Source: Eubacteriaceae bacterium (GTDB taxonomy: Bacteria; Bacillota; Clostridia; Eubacteriales; Anaerofustaceae). From it: a stretch of 64,000 nucleotides of DNA. Each line of letters opens with the position of its first letter. Position 1 is the first letter of the stretch. The stretch spans positions 62,001 to 126,000 of the forward strand of contig WRIY01000001.1 in the NCBI GenBank assembly GCA_009782515.1. The letters are read 5' to 3'. The notes beneath the pieces are model-generated. The model worked only from the letters and a program-made list of their open reading frames with translations. It did not search any database and had not been told where the DNA came from. Below are positions 1 through 9,234 of this stretch, piece after piece. Both the position numbers and the translations under genes were made by a program.

Positions 1-152
1 TATATTAAAATCTCTAATTATTATTATACACTCTTTTAGCATTAGCCCAATATTGCTTTGTTTTTTTCCTAGCGGATGTGGCTTGAGCCAGCTACTGGCA
101 TACAATATAAATGCATTGTGTTATAATGTATAGTATAGAAAGGCAGAAATAT

Positions 153-911
153 ATGAGCAGGTTTTTTTTGGCAGTGCTTGCCCTAATAATCATATACTTG
201 ACAAACGCCATTGGCAAAGGATCCTCTTCAAACAGCACCACAACAAGAGGAAGAGCCACTCGCAGGAGCAGAGGTAGCCAGCTTGGCGATGCAGAGCGCC
301 AATACAGAGAGCAGCAAAAGAACTTCCAATTGAGGGCCAGCGAAAGAGGCTCTATTCCCCCTGCAACAAAGCTTTCATCTGAGTTCTACCCTCCGAGCCG
401 TGAGCACCTGGCAGCTGAGGCGCCGGTTGAGCCGCTAACGCCAGCCCAAAAGCAAGCTCAGGAAACAGTGGCTATATCTCAAGGCTATATTGACAAGTTC
501 AGGGCTATCAATGAAAAGATCACTGACGAGGAAATGTCTGATATGATTAGCGACATTGAAAAGGTGACAGCAGAGATCTTTGTTTCAATAAAAGGCGATG
601 TTGAAAAAACAGCTATTGTCAGAAGGTTTTTAAGCTACTACTTGCCAACTACAAACAAGCTGCTTGAAACATATCTCCAATTCGAAACCAAAAGCGTTCA
701 GACGCCAAACATTACCCAAACCCAAGAGAAGATCAAGGAAACCCTCAACCTTCTGCTGGAAGCTTTTTATAAGCTGCATGACTCTCTTTATGATGAAGAC
801 GCCATGGATGTTATGAACGAGATAAGCGCTATGGAGAGCATTTTATCTTCAGAAGGCTTGATTACCGCCAGCAATGATGACATTGCATCCTTCCTCGAAA
901 AGGGCCTTTAG
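153..911 (+). CDS. XpaC-like (5-bromo-4-chloroindolyl phosphate hydrolysis family) protein
   Basis: A 252-residue protein with a hydrophobic N-terminal segment (MSRFFLAVLALIIIYL), a Ser/Arg-rich low-complexity stretch, and a helical C-terminal half. The C-terminal half has the pattern RRFLSYYLPTTNKLLETY near residues 155-175, followed by amphipathic helices, which I recognise from the XpaC family. XpaC proteins often accompany TelA-type toxic-anion-resistance proteins, but no TelA is visible here and the molecular role is not established. I chose the ATG at 153 rather than 111 because the signal or anchor sequence begins there and a purine-rich AGAAAGG lies upstream. The gene stands alone and is followed by a G/C-rich fold and a T-run. 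Family assignment comes from motif memory only. Confidence 0.68.
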   Translation: MSRFFLAVLALIIIYLTNAIGKGSSSNSTTTRGRATRRSRGSQLGDAERQYREQQKNFQLRASERGSIPPATKLSSEFYPPSREHLAAEAPVEPLTPAQKQAQETVAISQGYIDKFRAINEKITDEEMSDMISDIEKVTAEIFVSIKGDVEKTAIVRRFLSYYLPTTNKLLETYLQFETKSVQTPNITQTQEKIKETLNLLLEAFYKLHDSLYDEDAMDVMNEISAMESILSSEGLITASNDDIASFLEKGL

Positions 912-945
912 AGCGCAAAAGCGCTGCGCAGGGCTTTTTTTTGTT
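912..945 (+). terminator. Probable terminator after the XpaC-like gene
   Basis: Just after the stop codon, an imperfect dyad (AAAGC, central CTGCGCAG, GGCTTT) runs into a T-tract. The loop is very tight, so efficiency is uncertain. Confidence 0.45.
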
Positions 946-1012
946 TAACCATGATTCGTTTATTAAAATTTGCATAATTCTCATTAGTAAATATTAATTG
1001 TTATATCGTTCG

Positions 1013-1041
1013 TTTACAGAAATTTCATGTTACAATATAGT
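1013..1041 (+). promoter_or_regulatory. Sigma-A-type promoter for the 3D-domain gene
   Basis: A -35 box TTTACA (1013-1018) and a -10 box TATAGT (1036-1041) are separated by exactly 17 bases in an AT-rich region. An AGAGGTG ribosome binding site follows at about 1063 and the ATG at 1077. Boxes and spacing fit the sigma-70/sigma-A consensus; the start site is inferred. Confidence 0.55.
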
Positions 1042-1076
1042 TACATCATAAGTGACAAAATTTAGAGGTGTAACCA

Positions 1077-1934
1077 ATGAAATGCAATCAATTGAAGAGA
1101 AATGCCGCCATGGCGGCAGCAGCGATACTTGCGCTTGCGCTGCTGCCGGGAGCCTATACTGTCAGTGCAACTGAAGATCCCGAGCCTCTGCCTATTTACG
1201 GCAGGGCGGTTGACGTATCTGTGAAAGAATTATTCTTCACAGTTTTTTTGTATGGCGATGAGTCAACCTCATTCGCAATTTCTAAAGCAAGAGTCTATTC
1301 TGAGCCGGACAAGTTCGCTGAGATACAGCTGAGCGAAGTCTTAAGCGAGCAGGACGCAGCGGCTTACATAAACTTAAATGACCTTCTTGAGGACAAGCCT
1401 GGGCAAGCTGCCGGCGAAGCGTCAAAAAGCCAGGAGAAGGCAGCCATTATAGCAGCAGGCGCCCTTCGCACAGAAGCGTCATTTAGAAAGCAGGCAGAAG
1501 GGCTCGGCCCAATCGAGGGCGAGAAGATTGCCATAATAAAGGAAGAAGCAGAAGAAGAAGAGGCCAAAGCAGCCTTGCCAGCATCCAAAGCCGCCCCCGC
1601 GGCTAAGGTATCTGAAGACAGCCTCGGCAAGGCTATTACAGTGTCAGCGACTGCATATTGCAACTGCTCCCAGTGCTGCGGCTCATATGCCGGCTCGAAA
1701 ACAGCAAGCGGCACGATGCCACAGGAGATGCGGACTATAGCAGCCTCATCAAGCTATGCGTTCGGAACAAAAGTATACATTCCTTACTTTAAGGACAAGC
1801 CTAACGCCGGCATCTTCGTTGTAGAAGACAGGGGCGGCGCCATACAAGGCAATAAAATTGACATCTTCTTCAGCACGCACGCAAAGGCGATGGCCTTCGG
1901 AAGAAGAGATATCCAAATGTACGTTGTAAAATAG
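1077..1934 (+). CDS. Secreted 3D-domain protein (putative peptidoglycan-active)
   Basis: A 285-residue exported protein. An N-terminal signal peptide (hydrophobic core about residues 12-28) is followed by a region of little recognisable structure, a Glu/Ala-rich linker near residues 155-180, and a C-terminal 3D domain from about residue 188. The domain shows the start VSATAYCNC, the ASGT segment, and the acidic motifs VEDRGG and KIDIFF that give the family its name. 3D domains are related to the catalytic barrel of MltA-type lytic transglycosylases and occur in Rpf/YabE/YuiC-like wall proteins, so muralytic activity is inferred. The extra CNCSQCC cysteines at the domain start are conserved in many clostridial members. 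It has its own promoter and appears monocistronic. Confidence 0.85.
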   Translation: MKCNQLKRNAAMAAAAILALALLPGAYTVSATEDPEPLPIYGRAVDVSVKELFFTVFLYGDESTSFAISKARVYSEPDKFAEIQLSEVLSEQDAAAYINLNDLLEDKPGQAAGEASKSQEKAAIIAAGALRTEASFRKQAEGLGPIEGEKIAIIKEEAEEEEAKAALPASKAAPAAKVSEDSLGKAITVSATAYCNCSQCCGSYAGSKTASGTMPQEMRTIAASSSYAFGTKVYIPYFKDKPNAGIFVVEDRGGAIQGNKIDIFFSTHAKAMAFGRRDIQMYVVK

Positions 1935-2077
1935 CCAACAAACCATCAAATGCATCTGCCCTACCTACAAACAAAAGTAATTCGATCATGCCAATGCCAG
2001 GCGCCTTTGCAGCTAAAGGAGCTTGGCATTGCTCTTTGCATACCAACAAAACAGAACACCAAAAAGGAGAAATATAT

Positions 2078-2581
2078 ATGGCAAAGCTAGAGTCTATAGA
2101 GTTTCAAAAATTTCCAAACACGCGCATAATCGGCTGCGAGCTAACGCACACAATAGAGCAAGAGGCATATAACCCTATCCCTGCACTTTGGGAAAAAATG
2201 ATGGCAGATGGCACGCTGCAAAAGCTAAGGGGCATTGCCGGCGCAGTGGAAGGCTACGATATCGGCTGGATAGGAGAGTTCGACGGGGAGCATTTCACCT
2301 ACATCGCAGGCATCGCCGCACAAGCATCCGCTGAGGTGCCGCAAGGCATGCAGTTTCGGGATATCGCTGCCTGCGATGTTGCGATAGGCTATATTTTTGG
2401 CAATCTGCAAAATGGCGACGTGTATGCCGCTGCCTACGACCTTACGGTTGAGGGAATAAAATCGAATGGATATAAAATAGACAGCGAAACGGCTTGGAGT
2501 GCGGAAATATACCCGACTCACATGGACTTTTCTGCTGAGGAGGGGCGCATTGCCTACTTGTGCGCATACTCTGAAAATTAA
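2078..2581 (+). CDS. GyrI-like / AraC effector-binding domain protein
   Basis: A 167-residue single-domain protein resembling the GyrI-like or integron-associated effector-binding family: N-terminal strand with a YNPIPALWEKM helix, central YDIGWIGEF and FTYIAG strands, and the tail AEIYPTHMDF. These proteins bind small amphipathic ligands and appear alone or fused to MerR/AraC regulators. There is no DNA-binding domain here, so it may be a ligand-binding or antagonist protein. The ATG at 2078 is set by AAGGAG at about 2064, nine bases upstream; the longer in-frame reading from 1988 lacks such a site. A second protein of the same general type lies at 44307-44807. Confidence 0.75.
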   Translation: MAKLESIEFQKFPNTRIIGCELTHTIEQEAYNPIPALWEKMMADGTLQKLRGIAGAVEGYDIGWIGEFDGEHFTYIAGIAAQASAEVPQGMQFRDIAACDVAIGYIFGNLQNGDVYAAAYDLTVEGIKSNGYKIDSETAWSAEIYPTHMDFSAEEGRIAYLCAYSEN

Positions 2582-2596
2582 AGGCTTAAACGGCAT

Positions 2597-2640
2597 ATTA
2601 AAAAAAGGCAAGAAGCTTTGTGCGGGCTCCTTGCCTTTAT
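2597..2640 (-). terminator. Strong terminator for the 2654 gene, possibly bidirectional
   Basis: A 9-bp perfect stem AAAGGCAAG / CTTGCCTTT (2604-2612 and 2630-2638). On the minus strand the hairpin is followed by an uninterrupted T-run (A-run at 2600-2606 on plus). It lies between convergent genes and may also stop the plus-strand gene. Confidence 0.75.
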
Positions 2641-2653
2641 GGCTTATTAAATT

Positions 2654-3517
2654 CTAGCTTACTACAGCCATTATGGCCAGAATAACAAGCCCGCTCACGA
2701 AGCTTACAATATTGGCAACAATAGCATACATTGCGCGCCTGAGCTTTGTATGCTGCCTAAGCAGGAGCATAAAGAGCACAGCCTCAGCAACAATGATTAT
2801 AACCTCAAGGAACGCATAGGCAAAAATCGCTGTGCCTGCGCCCAAGTTGTAGGTTACCCAGGCAAGCGCCCCGTGCAGCAGCGTTTGCGTCAGCACATTT
2901 ACTGCTATAAATGGCTTTATGCAAAGCCTAAGGCTGAATCTGAACAGCATCAGCACCAAGCCTTCAAGCACAAGAGTGGCTATGAGCGACACGGCAAACG
3001 CAACAGCTGATGAGATGAGAGGGTTTCTCTCTTTGGCAATGCCTGTTTCAAAATCGAAGTAGACTGTGGCTTGATATGCTTGCCTTTCGATAACATTTGA
3101 TACCGAAACCTGAAGCGTATCGGTTACAGCAATTATTTTAAACACCGCCGGAGTGCCGAAATAGCTGAAAGAGGATACTGCTGTCCCGTTTGAGGCGCTA
3201 AGGCGCAAGTTGCCAAACAAGGGCATGCTTGTGCCTGTAGCAAGAGCCGGCCGCCAGCCTCCATCGCTGTATTCGACGAGAATGCCGGCCATTTGGCTGT
3301 TATACGGGCTGAAATCATCAATACCAAAGCCTTTGCCTTCAGGAAAGGGAGGTTGCTCAATTAATAAATCAAGGTAAACCTCGCCATTCGGAACGTTTGT
3401 GCAGACTATCTTTATCGAAGGCTTTGGGCCCATGTCTGCATGCACTGTTTGCAAGGGCAAGCTTATTGCAACAGCTGCAAAAAGTATTGCTGCCAATGCC
3501 TTTTTTTTATTCATATA
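2654..3517 (-). CDS. Secreted/membrane protein of unknown function, four C-terminal membrane segments
   Basis: About 287 residues. An N-terminal signal peptide (MNKKKALAAILFAAVAISL) precedes an extracytoplasmic beta-rich region of about 130 residues, with MGPKPSIKI directly after the cleavage site. Roughly four hydrophobic segments fill the C-terminal half (around residues 165-190, 200-220, 225-250 and 260-285). I do not recognise a family. GGAGG lies upstream of both the ATG at 3517 and an in-frame ATG at 3526; the signal peptide favours 3517. It lies 67 bp downstream of the clostripain-type gene on the same strand and shares its terminator, so co-transcription is likely. A functional link is inference. 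Confidence 0.7.
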   Translation of the reverse strand, partial: YMNKKKALAAILFAAVAISLPLQTVHADMGPKPSIKIVCTNVPNGEVYLDLLIEQPPFPEGKGFGIDDFSPYNSQMAGILVEYSDGGWRPALATGTSMPLFGNLRLSASNGTAVSSFSYFGTPAVFKIIAVTDTLQVSVSNVIERQAYQATVYFDFETGIAKERNPLISSAVAFAVSLIATLVLEGLVLMLFRFSLRLCIKPFIAVNVLTQTLLHGALAWVTYNLGAGTAIFAYAFLEVIIIVAEAVLFMLLLRQHTKLRRAMYAIVANIVSFVSGLVILAIMAVVS

Positions 3518-3584
3518 TTGCATACCCTCCGCTGCTCTCACAGCATTTTCCTTTTCTTTATGTATTTTGCATAAGCACTCATGC

Positions 3585-5957
3585 TTACCAGGCTTCAGTC
3601 AGTTCCTCGACATTAAATACAATGTCCCGCCTGTGCCAAATCGTGTCTGCCCTCATGTAGTATCCGGCAATATATGCTTTTCTTACGCCGCTATAGTCCG
3701 CGAGATTCAAAGTATTTGAGACGAGATGAATGCTGTAGCCTCCATTGTCTGTAGTGTCCCCATCCTTTGCTATGCCCAGGGAAGTTGCCAATTTGGCGTA
3801 CTCCTCAGACGAAATTGTCGCAGTATAGTAGGTGATTTCCTGGTTCCAGGCGTCATGAAGCCATTTGTTTGATTGTATAAACTCAACCGGCAGGCTTCCG
3901 GCAGGCTGCTCGCTTGATTCATGAATGCCGCTTGCAAGCCTGACAATATTGCCGTTTCTCACGCGAAAAGACGCTTGGCTGGAATAGAACCTGTTGCCTG
4001 CATAGTCTATCATTTCGAATGTCAATGCAAAGTAGCCGTCTCCAAGGCTTTTTGTGTGAAATTTCGTGTCTTCTGTAACTGTGATGCTTCCAATGGGCAT
4101 CGCCTCAATTGTTCGATCGCCATTCTCATGCAGCGGGACAAGATACTGAATTGGCTCAACTATATCTCCCGGAACAAGCTGGACCAGTTCCCTGGAAGCT
4201 GTATGATCCAGCTCATTGCTTGTCTTCCAGGCGCCAAGTATCTCATAGCCGCTGTCTTCAGGCAAGTCGCCATATGAGTAGTAGCCGACATAAAGATTGT
4301 AAGGCTCAGAGTTCAAGTGGATGGGTATTGAATATATCGCCCTGTCATAATCGACGCTTATTGGCTCCATATAAACCTGCGCATCGTCTATGCAGCCCCA
4401 CATGCCGTCAAATTGCTCTGTGAACACTCCATACTGCCAGCTGGATTTCAGGTTGTGGCTTGTGCCAAACATCACCTGCAGCCCGCTTACCGGATCCAGC
4501 CACATGACGTTAGCCAGAACAGCTGCAAGGCTGTATGCCTTCTGCCTGCCAACAACCAGCCTCCAATTGCCGTCAGGGCCTACGTATACAGGGTGCCTTC
4601 TAAACCCCATTTCCGATGTCTGGGCTAAAGCCATCTCAGCCGGCAGCCTTACTCCGGCATCTGATGCCAGCTTATTGACGTAGTCATTGGCACCCTCGCT
4701 CATCTTTCCATCAATGGCATACTCAAAGAAGTAGGAGAAAGGCTGGCTGGGGTTTATTGCGTCGAACAGCTCATACGACGTTCTGGATCCGGAAGACAGG
4801 TAGTAGCATGACAGCCCTGTGGCTCCGGATCTGTATTCGCCCATAACTTGATAGGCAACGCACTCATCCAGCGCGTCAAGCAAAGCATCGCCCTGTTCGG
4901 GAAGCAAGTTGCCAGCCCTGCTCACAAAGCTCCCAAGGTCGATCATTTCATAGTTGCCGCCGCCGTATTTTTCTGAATCATAAGCAGCGCGCCCCATAGC
5001 GCCCAGGTAAGCCAGCTGCTCGCTTGCTGCCAGCAGCAGCGCTTCATCGCCCAAATCGTCGTATGCGCTTAGCAGGCTGCCTGCTTTTTCGATATCAACA
5101 ACTGACAGGGTTACCTGCTCAGCCATGCCGGCATACTCTTCGCACGCTGCATAGTAGCTGTCGCAAATGGCAATTCCGAGCTCTTCGCCCCCAATGCTTG
5201 AATCATCAGCCAAAGCTTTGAACAGGGCGGTATAGTCCCAGCCGATCCCCGGCTCAATCTCCTGTGATGCAACCATGTACTTGGCGCTTCCCTGCAGTAT
5301 TCTGGCAATGTCTATCGTTGCCATCAGGCATGCATCAAAGCCAACTACTTCATACGTGCCGGAAGCAGCAGGCATAGCTTTTATGGCTTCTTCAAATTCA
5401 GGAAGGCTCAGCGAGTCATTGTCAAATAGACGGTCAATTTCCATGCCAAAGAGGCTCCCGCCTCCATGGTCCCACATGATAAGCGCCTGTTTTTTCGCCG
5501 GATAGTTAGCATTGCAAAAATCCAGGAAATCAGCCAGCACTCTCGGATCGCCCATGCTTGCAAGCGGCAGCGACTCGACTAATTCCAGCTTGTTCCCCTT
5601 ATATACATAGCGCCCGAGCTCCTCGGCGCTTATAACGCTATTGTGCCACTCCTCAGCGCCGCCTGTCTGAATTACAGCAGTAACATCGCCAGGCAAGGTT
5701 GCCAGCATCATTTCAGCTAAATCCAGTGAAGCCAAACCGCTTTCGCTTTCCAGATCGCTTCCGCACAGATACCAGTAGACCGCCCACTCATCATCATTTC
5801 CATTGTAGTCTTTGTATGATCTCGTAGGCATTGGCATATCATCTGTATTGCTGCCAGCAGGCGCGAGCGCCTGCGAGCCTTGCCTTGAAGAGCTGTCACA
5901 AGAATAGATTGGCAGTATGCACATAACCGCCAATATAATTAGCAGAGCCCTTTTCAT
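3585..5957 (-). CDS. Clostripain-family (peptidase C11) lipoprotein
   Basis: About 790 residues with a lipoprotein signal peptide (lipobox ending LPIYSC), so it should be anchored on the outer face of the membrane. The peptidase C11 domain occupies about residues 50-400: WAVYWYLCGSDLE at the start, catalytic His164 in WDHGGG and catalytic Cys210 in FDACLM, in the order expected for the caspase-like fold. C11 enzymes usually cleave after basic residues and may self-activate. The C-terminal half, about 390 residues, is beta-rich and unassigned. The ATG at 5957 has an AGGAGG-like site 14-19 bases upstream and begins a proper lipoprotein signal. It leads the two-gene minus-strand unit with the 2654 gene. 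Confidence 0.9.
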   Translation of the reverse strand: MKRALLIILAVMCILPIYSCDSSSRQGSQALAPAGSNTDDMPMPTRSYKDYNGNDDEWAVYWYLCGSDLESESGLASLDLAEMMLATLPGDVTAVIQTGGAEEWHNSVISAEELGRYVYKGNKLELVESLPLASMGDPRVLADFLDFCNANYPAKKQALIMWDHGGGSLFGMEIDRLFDNDSLSLPEFEEAIKAMPAASGTYEVVGFDACLMATIDIARILQGSAKYMVASQEIEPGIGWDYTALFKALADDSSIGGEELGIAICDSYYAACEEYAGMAEQVTLSVVDIEKAGSLLSAYDDLGDEALLLAASEQLAYLGAMGRAAYDSEKYGGGNYEMIDLGSFVSRAGNLLPEQGDALLDALDECVAYQVMGEYRSGATGLSCYYLSSGSRTSYELFDAINPSQPFSYFFEYAIDGKMSEGANDYVNKLASDAGVRLPAEMALAQTSEMGFRRHPVYVGPDGNWRLVVGRQKAYSLAAVLANVMWLDPVSGLQVMFGTSHNLKSSWQYGVFTEQFDGMWGCIDDAQVYMEPISVDYDRAIYSIPIHLNSEPYNLYVGYYSYGDLPEDSGYEILGAWKTSNELDHTASRELVQLVPGDIVEPIQYLVPLHENGDRTIEAMPIGSITVTEDTKFHTKSLGDGYFALTFEMIDYAGNRFYSSQASFRVRNGNIVRLASGIHESSEQPAGSLPVEFIQSNKWLHDAWNQEITYYTATISSEEYAKLATSLGIAKDGDTTDNGGYSIHLVSNTLNLADYSGVRKAYIAGYYMRADTIWHRRDIVFNVEELTEAW

Positions 5958-6250
5958 TGTCTCTTGGCCCCCTCCTATATAAAATCGCAAAACAAGTATT
6001 ATTATGCACTATAAAGCTATTTTAGCAAGTGAAATCATTTTCTCTGCTAAGAGGCCGTCGAAATAGGCAATTCTTAATGAAAGATCGCTAAATAAAAATA
6101 CAAATATGCAAGAATGGAACATGATAGGCGCGCACTGTGGCTGGCCCCTTAGCCCTTGCGGGTTGTTGCGAAAAAATCTTGAAAGCTGCAAAGAGGCTCT
6201 CGGCTTTGCATGCAGCAATTCCCGATTATGCAAAAGAATATTGAATACAA

Positions 6251-6290
6251 TAAAAAGCTGGCAGCATTGCCGAAAGCTTTGCTGCCAGCC
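6251..6290 (-). terminator. Terminator of the 6310 lipoprotein gene
   Basis: A 9-bp perfect stem (CTGGCAGCA 6258-6266 and TGCTGCCAG 6280-6288). On the minus strand it is followed by a T-run complementary to AAAAA at 6252-6256. Confidence 0.75.
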
Positions 6291-6309
6291 TTAAGATTTG
6301 GCTTTTTGC

Positions 6310-6861
6310 TTATGAAAATGGCAGTAGCACGAAATCTGCTGCAGTAATGGCAAACGAAGAAGAATTGCTTTCATATACTCCAACACCAATGCTTATCTCC
6401 TTCTCCCAACCAACTATAATTCCCCCGACGTTATCAAATGTTCTGGTAGGATCGCCATATATTTCAGTTACACTCTTAACCATATCGCCATGCCATTTCT
6501 GGGCTTGCTCTTTTATTGCCGGATCTTCGCTTCCTGTTTGATCCCAAAAGAACGTAAAGTCAACAGACTGCAGGGCATCATCAAGAAATGCCAAAACGAA
6601 ATCCCCATTTTTGCCAAGCATTTCTATATTCTCTGCTGTAAAGAAACGCAAGTTTTGCGGATAATTTGGGTAAATATCAAGCGGCGGCGCGTTTTCATGC
6701 ATCTGCGGATATACAAGCATCGCCTCTGCTACGCTCATGCCCAGTTGCAGGCCATCCATTACTTCATCTACAGGATTGTACGCAGCAGGCTTTTCTTTGC
6801 TGCACGCTGAAATGAAAAGCGCCAAGGCCAGCAAAAAAAGCGCTCTGGCTTTTTTATTCAT
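6310..6861 (-). CDS. Small lipoprotein of unknown function
   Basis: A 183-residue protein with a lipoprotein signal peptide and lipobox LFISAC (Cys20). The mature part contains LQLGMSVAEAMLVYPQM, TAENIEMLGKNGDFVLAFLDD and a GDPTRTFDNVGGIIVGW segment. The 'G.s..ev...yg.P' flavour recalls small beta-rich SmpA/BamE-like lipoproteins, but I cannot assign a family. It is monocistronic with a clear terminator downstream and a long untranscribed-looking region upstream. Confidence 0.7.
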   Translation of the reverse strand: MNKKARALFLLALALFISACSKEKPAAYNPVDEVMDGLQLGMSVAEAMLVYPQMHENAPPLDIYPNYPQNLRFFTAENIEMLGKNGDFVLAFLDDALQSVDFTFFWDQTGSEDPAIKEQAQKWHGDMVKSVTEIYGDPTRTFDNVGGIIVGWEKEISIGVGVYESNSSSFAITAADFVLLPFS

Positions 6862-7298
6862 GCAGAAACCTCGCTTTTTTATTTAGCATCTGCAAGCTTC
6901 ACATGAATTATGCATGATCGAAAAGCAGGTTTTTATTCTTGTATAGCGCTAAGCGCAACAGCCAGGCAAACAGCGCAAAGCATAAAGCAGCCCCTGCTTC
7001 GCTTCATGCCAAGGCGCATATCCTCTTGTTTGTTGGCGCTTAAGAAAAAGGCATAGATAAACCCGCAAAGATTGTTTTTAAAAAAAGCGCTTTCTCATGC
7101 GCTAATCTGCTTTCCGGCCAAATGTTTTGCTGTTAAAGTGCCTCTGGCCTGTATAAGCCAAGCCGCACTGCGCATGGCGGGCCTGCTGTAAAAACCGTCA
7201 ATAGCATTTTAGGCGCCTGCAAAAAAAGCGCCTAAAACAGGCATGTTTTTGTGCCCTGTTCCATGCATGCCTGCTCATATTGGCTTCGCGCTCTTTGC
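6862..7298. other. 437-bp intergenic region without a recognisable gene
   Basis: No plausible ORF, tRNA or riboswitch was recognised. It contains one perfect inverted repeat (listed separately, 7207-7237) close to the 3' end of the yjbQ-like gene. The promoter of the 6861 lipoprotein should lie at its left edge, but I see no convincing boxes. Confidence 0.5.
7207..7237 (-). terminator. Perfect 10-bp inverted repeat downstream of the yjbQ-like gene
   Basis: Arms TTTTAGGCGC (7207-7216) and GCGCCTAAAA (7228-7237) flank an A-rich loop. Position after the minus-strand gene unit ending at 7299 suggests a terminator. The T-rich arm replaces a classical trailing T-run, so the call is moderate. Confidence 0.5.
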
Positions 7299-7715
7299 CT
7301 AATCCCCGATTATTTTTATGAGCACCCTTTTGGTTCGCATGCCATCAAATTCGCCATAAAAGATCTGCTCCCAGGGCCCGAAATCCAAATTGCCTTCTGT
7401 TACAGCAATTACTGCCTCCCTGCCCATAACTGAACGCTTCAGGTGCGCGTCAGCATTGTCTTCATATCCATTATGATCATACTGGCTATGAGGCTTCTCC
7501 GGTGCGAGCTTTTCAAGCCAGCGCTCAAAATCCCTATGCAAGCCGGATTCGTTGTCGTTTATAAAAACGCTTGCTGTGATGTGCATAGCGTTGACAAGGC
7601 ATAAGCCTTCTGTGATGCCGCTTTCTGCAAGCGCACTTTGGACTTCGCGGGTTATATTGACATAGCCGCGCCGTGAAGCAGTCTTAATTTCCAGCTCTTT
7701 TCGATATGAAATCAC
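7299..7715 (-). CDS. YjbQ/UPF0047 family protein (secondary thiamine-phosphate synthase type)
   Basis: A 138-residue protein of the YjbQ/UPF0047 family. It carries the family signatures [13 protein letters not shown] (the usual HTT..l.iNE segment), [13 protein letters not shown], and the C-terminal block [14 protein letters not shown]. coli YjbQ has weak thiamine-phosphate-synthase activity in vivo; the physiological role is uncertain. The start is a GTG at 7715, preceded by a GGGGG run. It lies 22 bp after the VOC gene on the same strand, giving a probable racemase-VOC-yjbQ transcription unit. Confidence 0.88.
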   Translation of the reverse strand: MISYRKELEIKTASRRGYVNITREVQSALAESGITEGLCLVNAMHITASVFINDNESGLHRDFERWLEKLAPEKPHSQYDHNGYEDNADAHLKRSVMGREAVIAVTEGNLDFGPWEQIFYGEFDGMRTKRVLIKIIGD

Positions 7716-7737
7716 TTTGCCCCCGTTTGCATCTTCT

Positions 7738-8181
7738 TCACTCGCTTGTGCCCATTTGCTCTTTTGCTATTTTCTCGCGATCTGCAAAGCTGGTTTCACG
7801 GTGCTGTTGGTGAAGCATCCATATATAGCCGAAGGGATCGATAAACATAGCATTTGACAGGCCCATTGCCTCATTTTCTGTTATTGGCTGAATCTGTGTG
7901 CAGCCGGCGGACATTGCCTTGTCGTATGTCTGGCTGATGTCAGCGACAAATACATTCACCCACATCGGCTTGGGATCGCCTGGCTTTGGGGCGATGAGCA
8001 TATAGGCGGGGTTTTCGTCAAGCATATGAAACCTGGCTGAGTATATAGAAAACTCAGCTTCATTCATTCCTGTTTCATTGTTTGTGGCTTCAACCGCCTC
8101 TACTTCAAAAATGCTCTGATAGAGCGCAAGAGCCTTAAGGCAGTCCTCGACAACAAAATCAATTTCAACTCCAACATTCAT
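7738..8181 (-). CDS. VOC (glyoxalase/bleomycin-resistance) superfamily protein
   Basis: A 147-residue protein with the paired beta-alpha-beta-beta-beta modules of the vicinal oxygen chelate superfamily. The N-terminal module has [20 protein letters not shown] and the C-terminal module ends in [18 protein letters not shown], the usual 'DPfGh.W.l' ending. The closest general type is PhnB/YaeR-like. The substrate cannot be predicted. The ATG at 8181 is chosen because GGAGGAAA lies just upstream; the seven-codon longer reading lacks a site. It lies between the racemase and yjbQ-like genes on the same strand. Confidence 0.8.
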   Translation of the reverse strand: MNVGVEIDFVVEDCLKALALYQSIFEVEAVEATNNETGMNEAEFSIYSARFHMLDENPAYMLIAPKPGDPKPMWVNVFVADISQTYDKAMSAGCTQIQPITENEAMGLSNAMFIDPFGYIWMLHQQHRETSFADREKIAKEQMGTSE

Positions 8182-8219
8182 TGCACTTTCCTCCGTATCC
8201 ATTTTGGCATTCTGCGCTG

Positions 8220-8909
8220 TCAGCTAAACATGCTGCTGACAATAGCTCCTATATGTATCTGTGTTGTGTTTATCAGCACAGTATCAAGATCGCCGCCCTT
8301 AATCATAAGAGGCAGCTCAGTGCACCCTAACAGCAGGCAGTCAGCATCGTTCTCGCGTATAAGCTTTTCGGCTATTTCAAGCATTCTTTCCTTGTCTTTG
8401 GCTATAACTATGCCGTCTTCCAGGTTTGGGTAGATGAGGCTTGCTATTTCGCCTTGTTCGCTCTCTGAAGGCAGTATCGGCTTAATGCCTCTCCTGCTAA
8501 GGGCGTCAGTGTACAGCCCGCTGCGCATTGTGAAAGCTGTGCCGATAACAGCGGCTCTTTGCACGCCAAGCTTTTGCATCTCATCGCATGCTGCGCTTAC
8601 GATGCTTATCAGAGGCAGAGCTGATTTCTCAGCTATCTGGTTGTAAACTATATGGGTGGTATTGCATGCCATAGCAGCAACTTCAGCTCCGGCATCAGCC
8701 AGCTTCCAAACAGCGTTTCTAAGCATTTCTGCTAAGCTGCCCCAGTCCTCGGCCTCTGCGTAAGCCATCATTTCGATCATATCGACGCTGTAAATTATTA
8801 TCTCAGGGTAGGCGCTGCTTTCTATTGCCCTTGAGGCGCTGATTATGCCGTTGTAGTAGTCAACGGTAGAGGCAGGGCCTAAGCCTCCTATTATGCCGAC
8901 TCGTTTCAT
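8220..8909 (-). CDS. Aspartate/glutamate racemase family protein
   Basis: A 229-residue enzyme of the Asp/Glu racemase superfamily. Both catalytic cysteines of the two-base mechanism are present: Cys82 in MACNTTH and Cys196 in LGCTELP. The N-terminus VGIIGGLGP with STVDYY matches the aspartate racemase group (RacD/YgeA) rather than MurI. A likely role is interconversion of an L- and D-amino acid (perhaps aspartate or a broad-range substrate). It is the first gene of the unit with the VOC and yjbQ-like genes (38 bp gap to the VOC start). Confidence 0.88.
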   Translation of the reverse strand: MKRVGIIGGLGPASTVDYYNGIISASRAIESSAYPEIIIYSVDMIEMMAYAEAEDWGSLAEMLRNAVWKLADAGAEVAAMACNTTHIVYNQIAEKSALPLISIVSAACDEMQKLGVQRAAVIGTAFTMRSGLYTDALSRRGIKPILPSESEQGEIASLIYPNLEDGIVIAKDKERMLEIAEKLIRENDADCLLLGCTELPLMIKGGDLDTVLINTTQIHIGAIVSSMFS

Positions 8910-9014
8910 AATCTCTCCTTTGTTAGCATGAGCATTCTATCCCCAATATAGCACAAAATTTACATATATAGACGCCCAAGGTGTATGAATTCCTGCGAAT
9001 TTTGCCGAGTATGG

Positions 9015-9056
9015 TATCCTTTTCGCACATTAGAAACCGAAAATTCGAAAAGGATA
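9015..9056. repeat. 11-bp perfect inverted repeat
   Basis: TATCCTTTTCG (9015-9025) and CGAAAAGGATA (9046-9056) are separated by 20 bases. No T-run follows, so it is not an ordinary terminator. It may be an operator or an mRNA fold. Confidence 0.6.
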
Positions 9057-9234
9057 TCAATTTATTTCTAAATTCCGCATTAAAAGCGGGTTTGCCAGTA
9101 AAACGTATGCAATTGATTTGTACTTTTTTGTTGCTGAATTATGAGAAAATTAGAAAACTATTAACGAGATTGTAATTGAAAATGATTGAGTATTCATAAA
9201 ATATTATTCATTATTCAATTATGCATTACAGTTT

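Noticed and set aside
8981-9175. 64-codon ORF in the AT-rich spacer
   Set aside because: No ribosome binding site; it spans the inverted repeat and has no protein-like composition.
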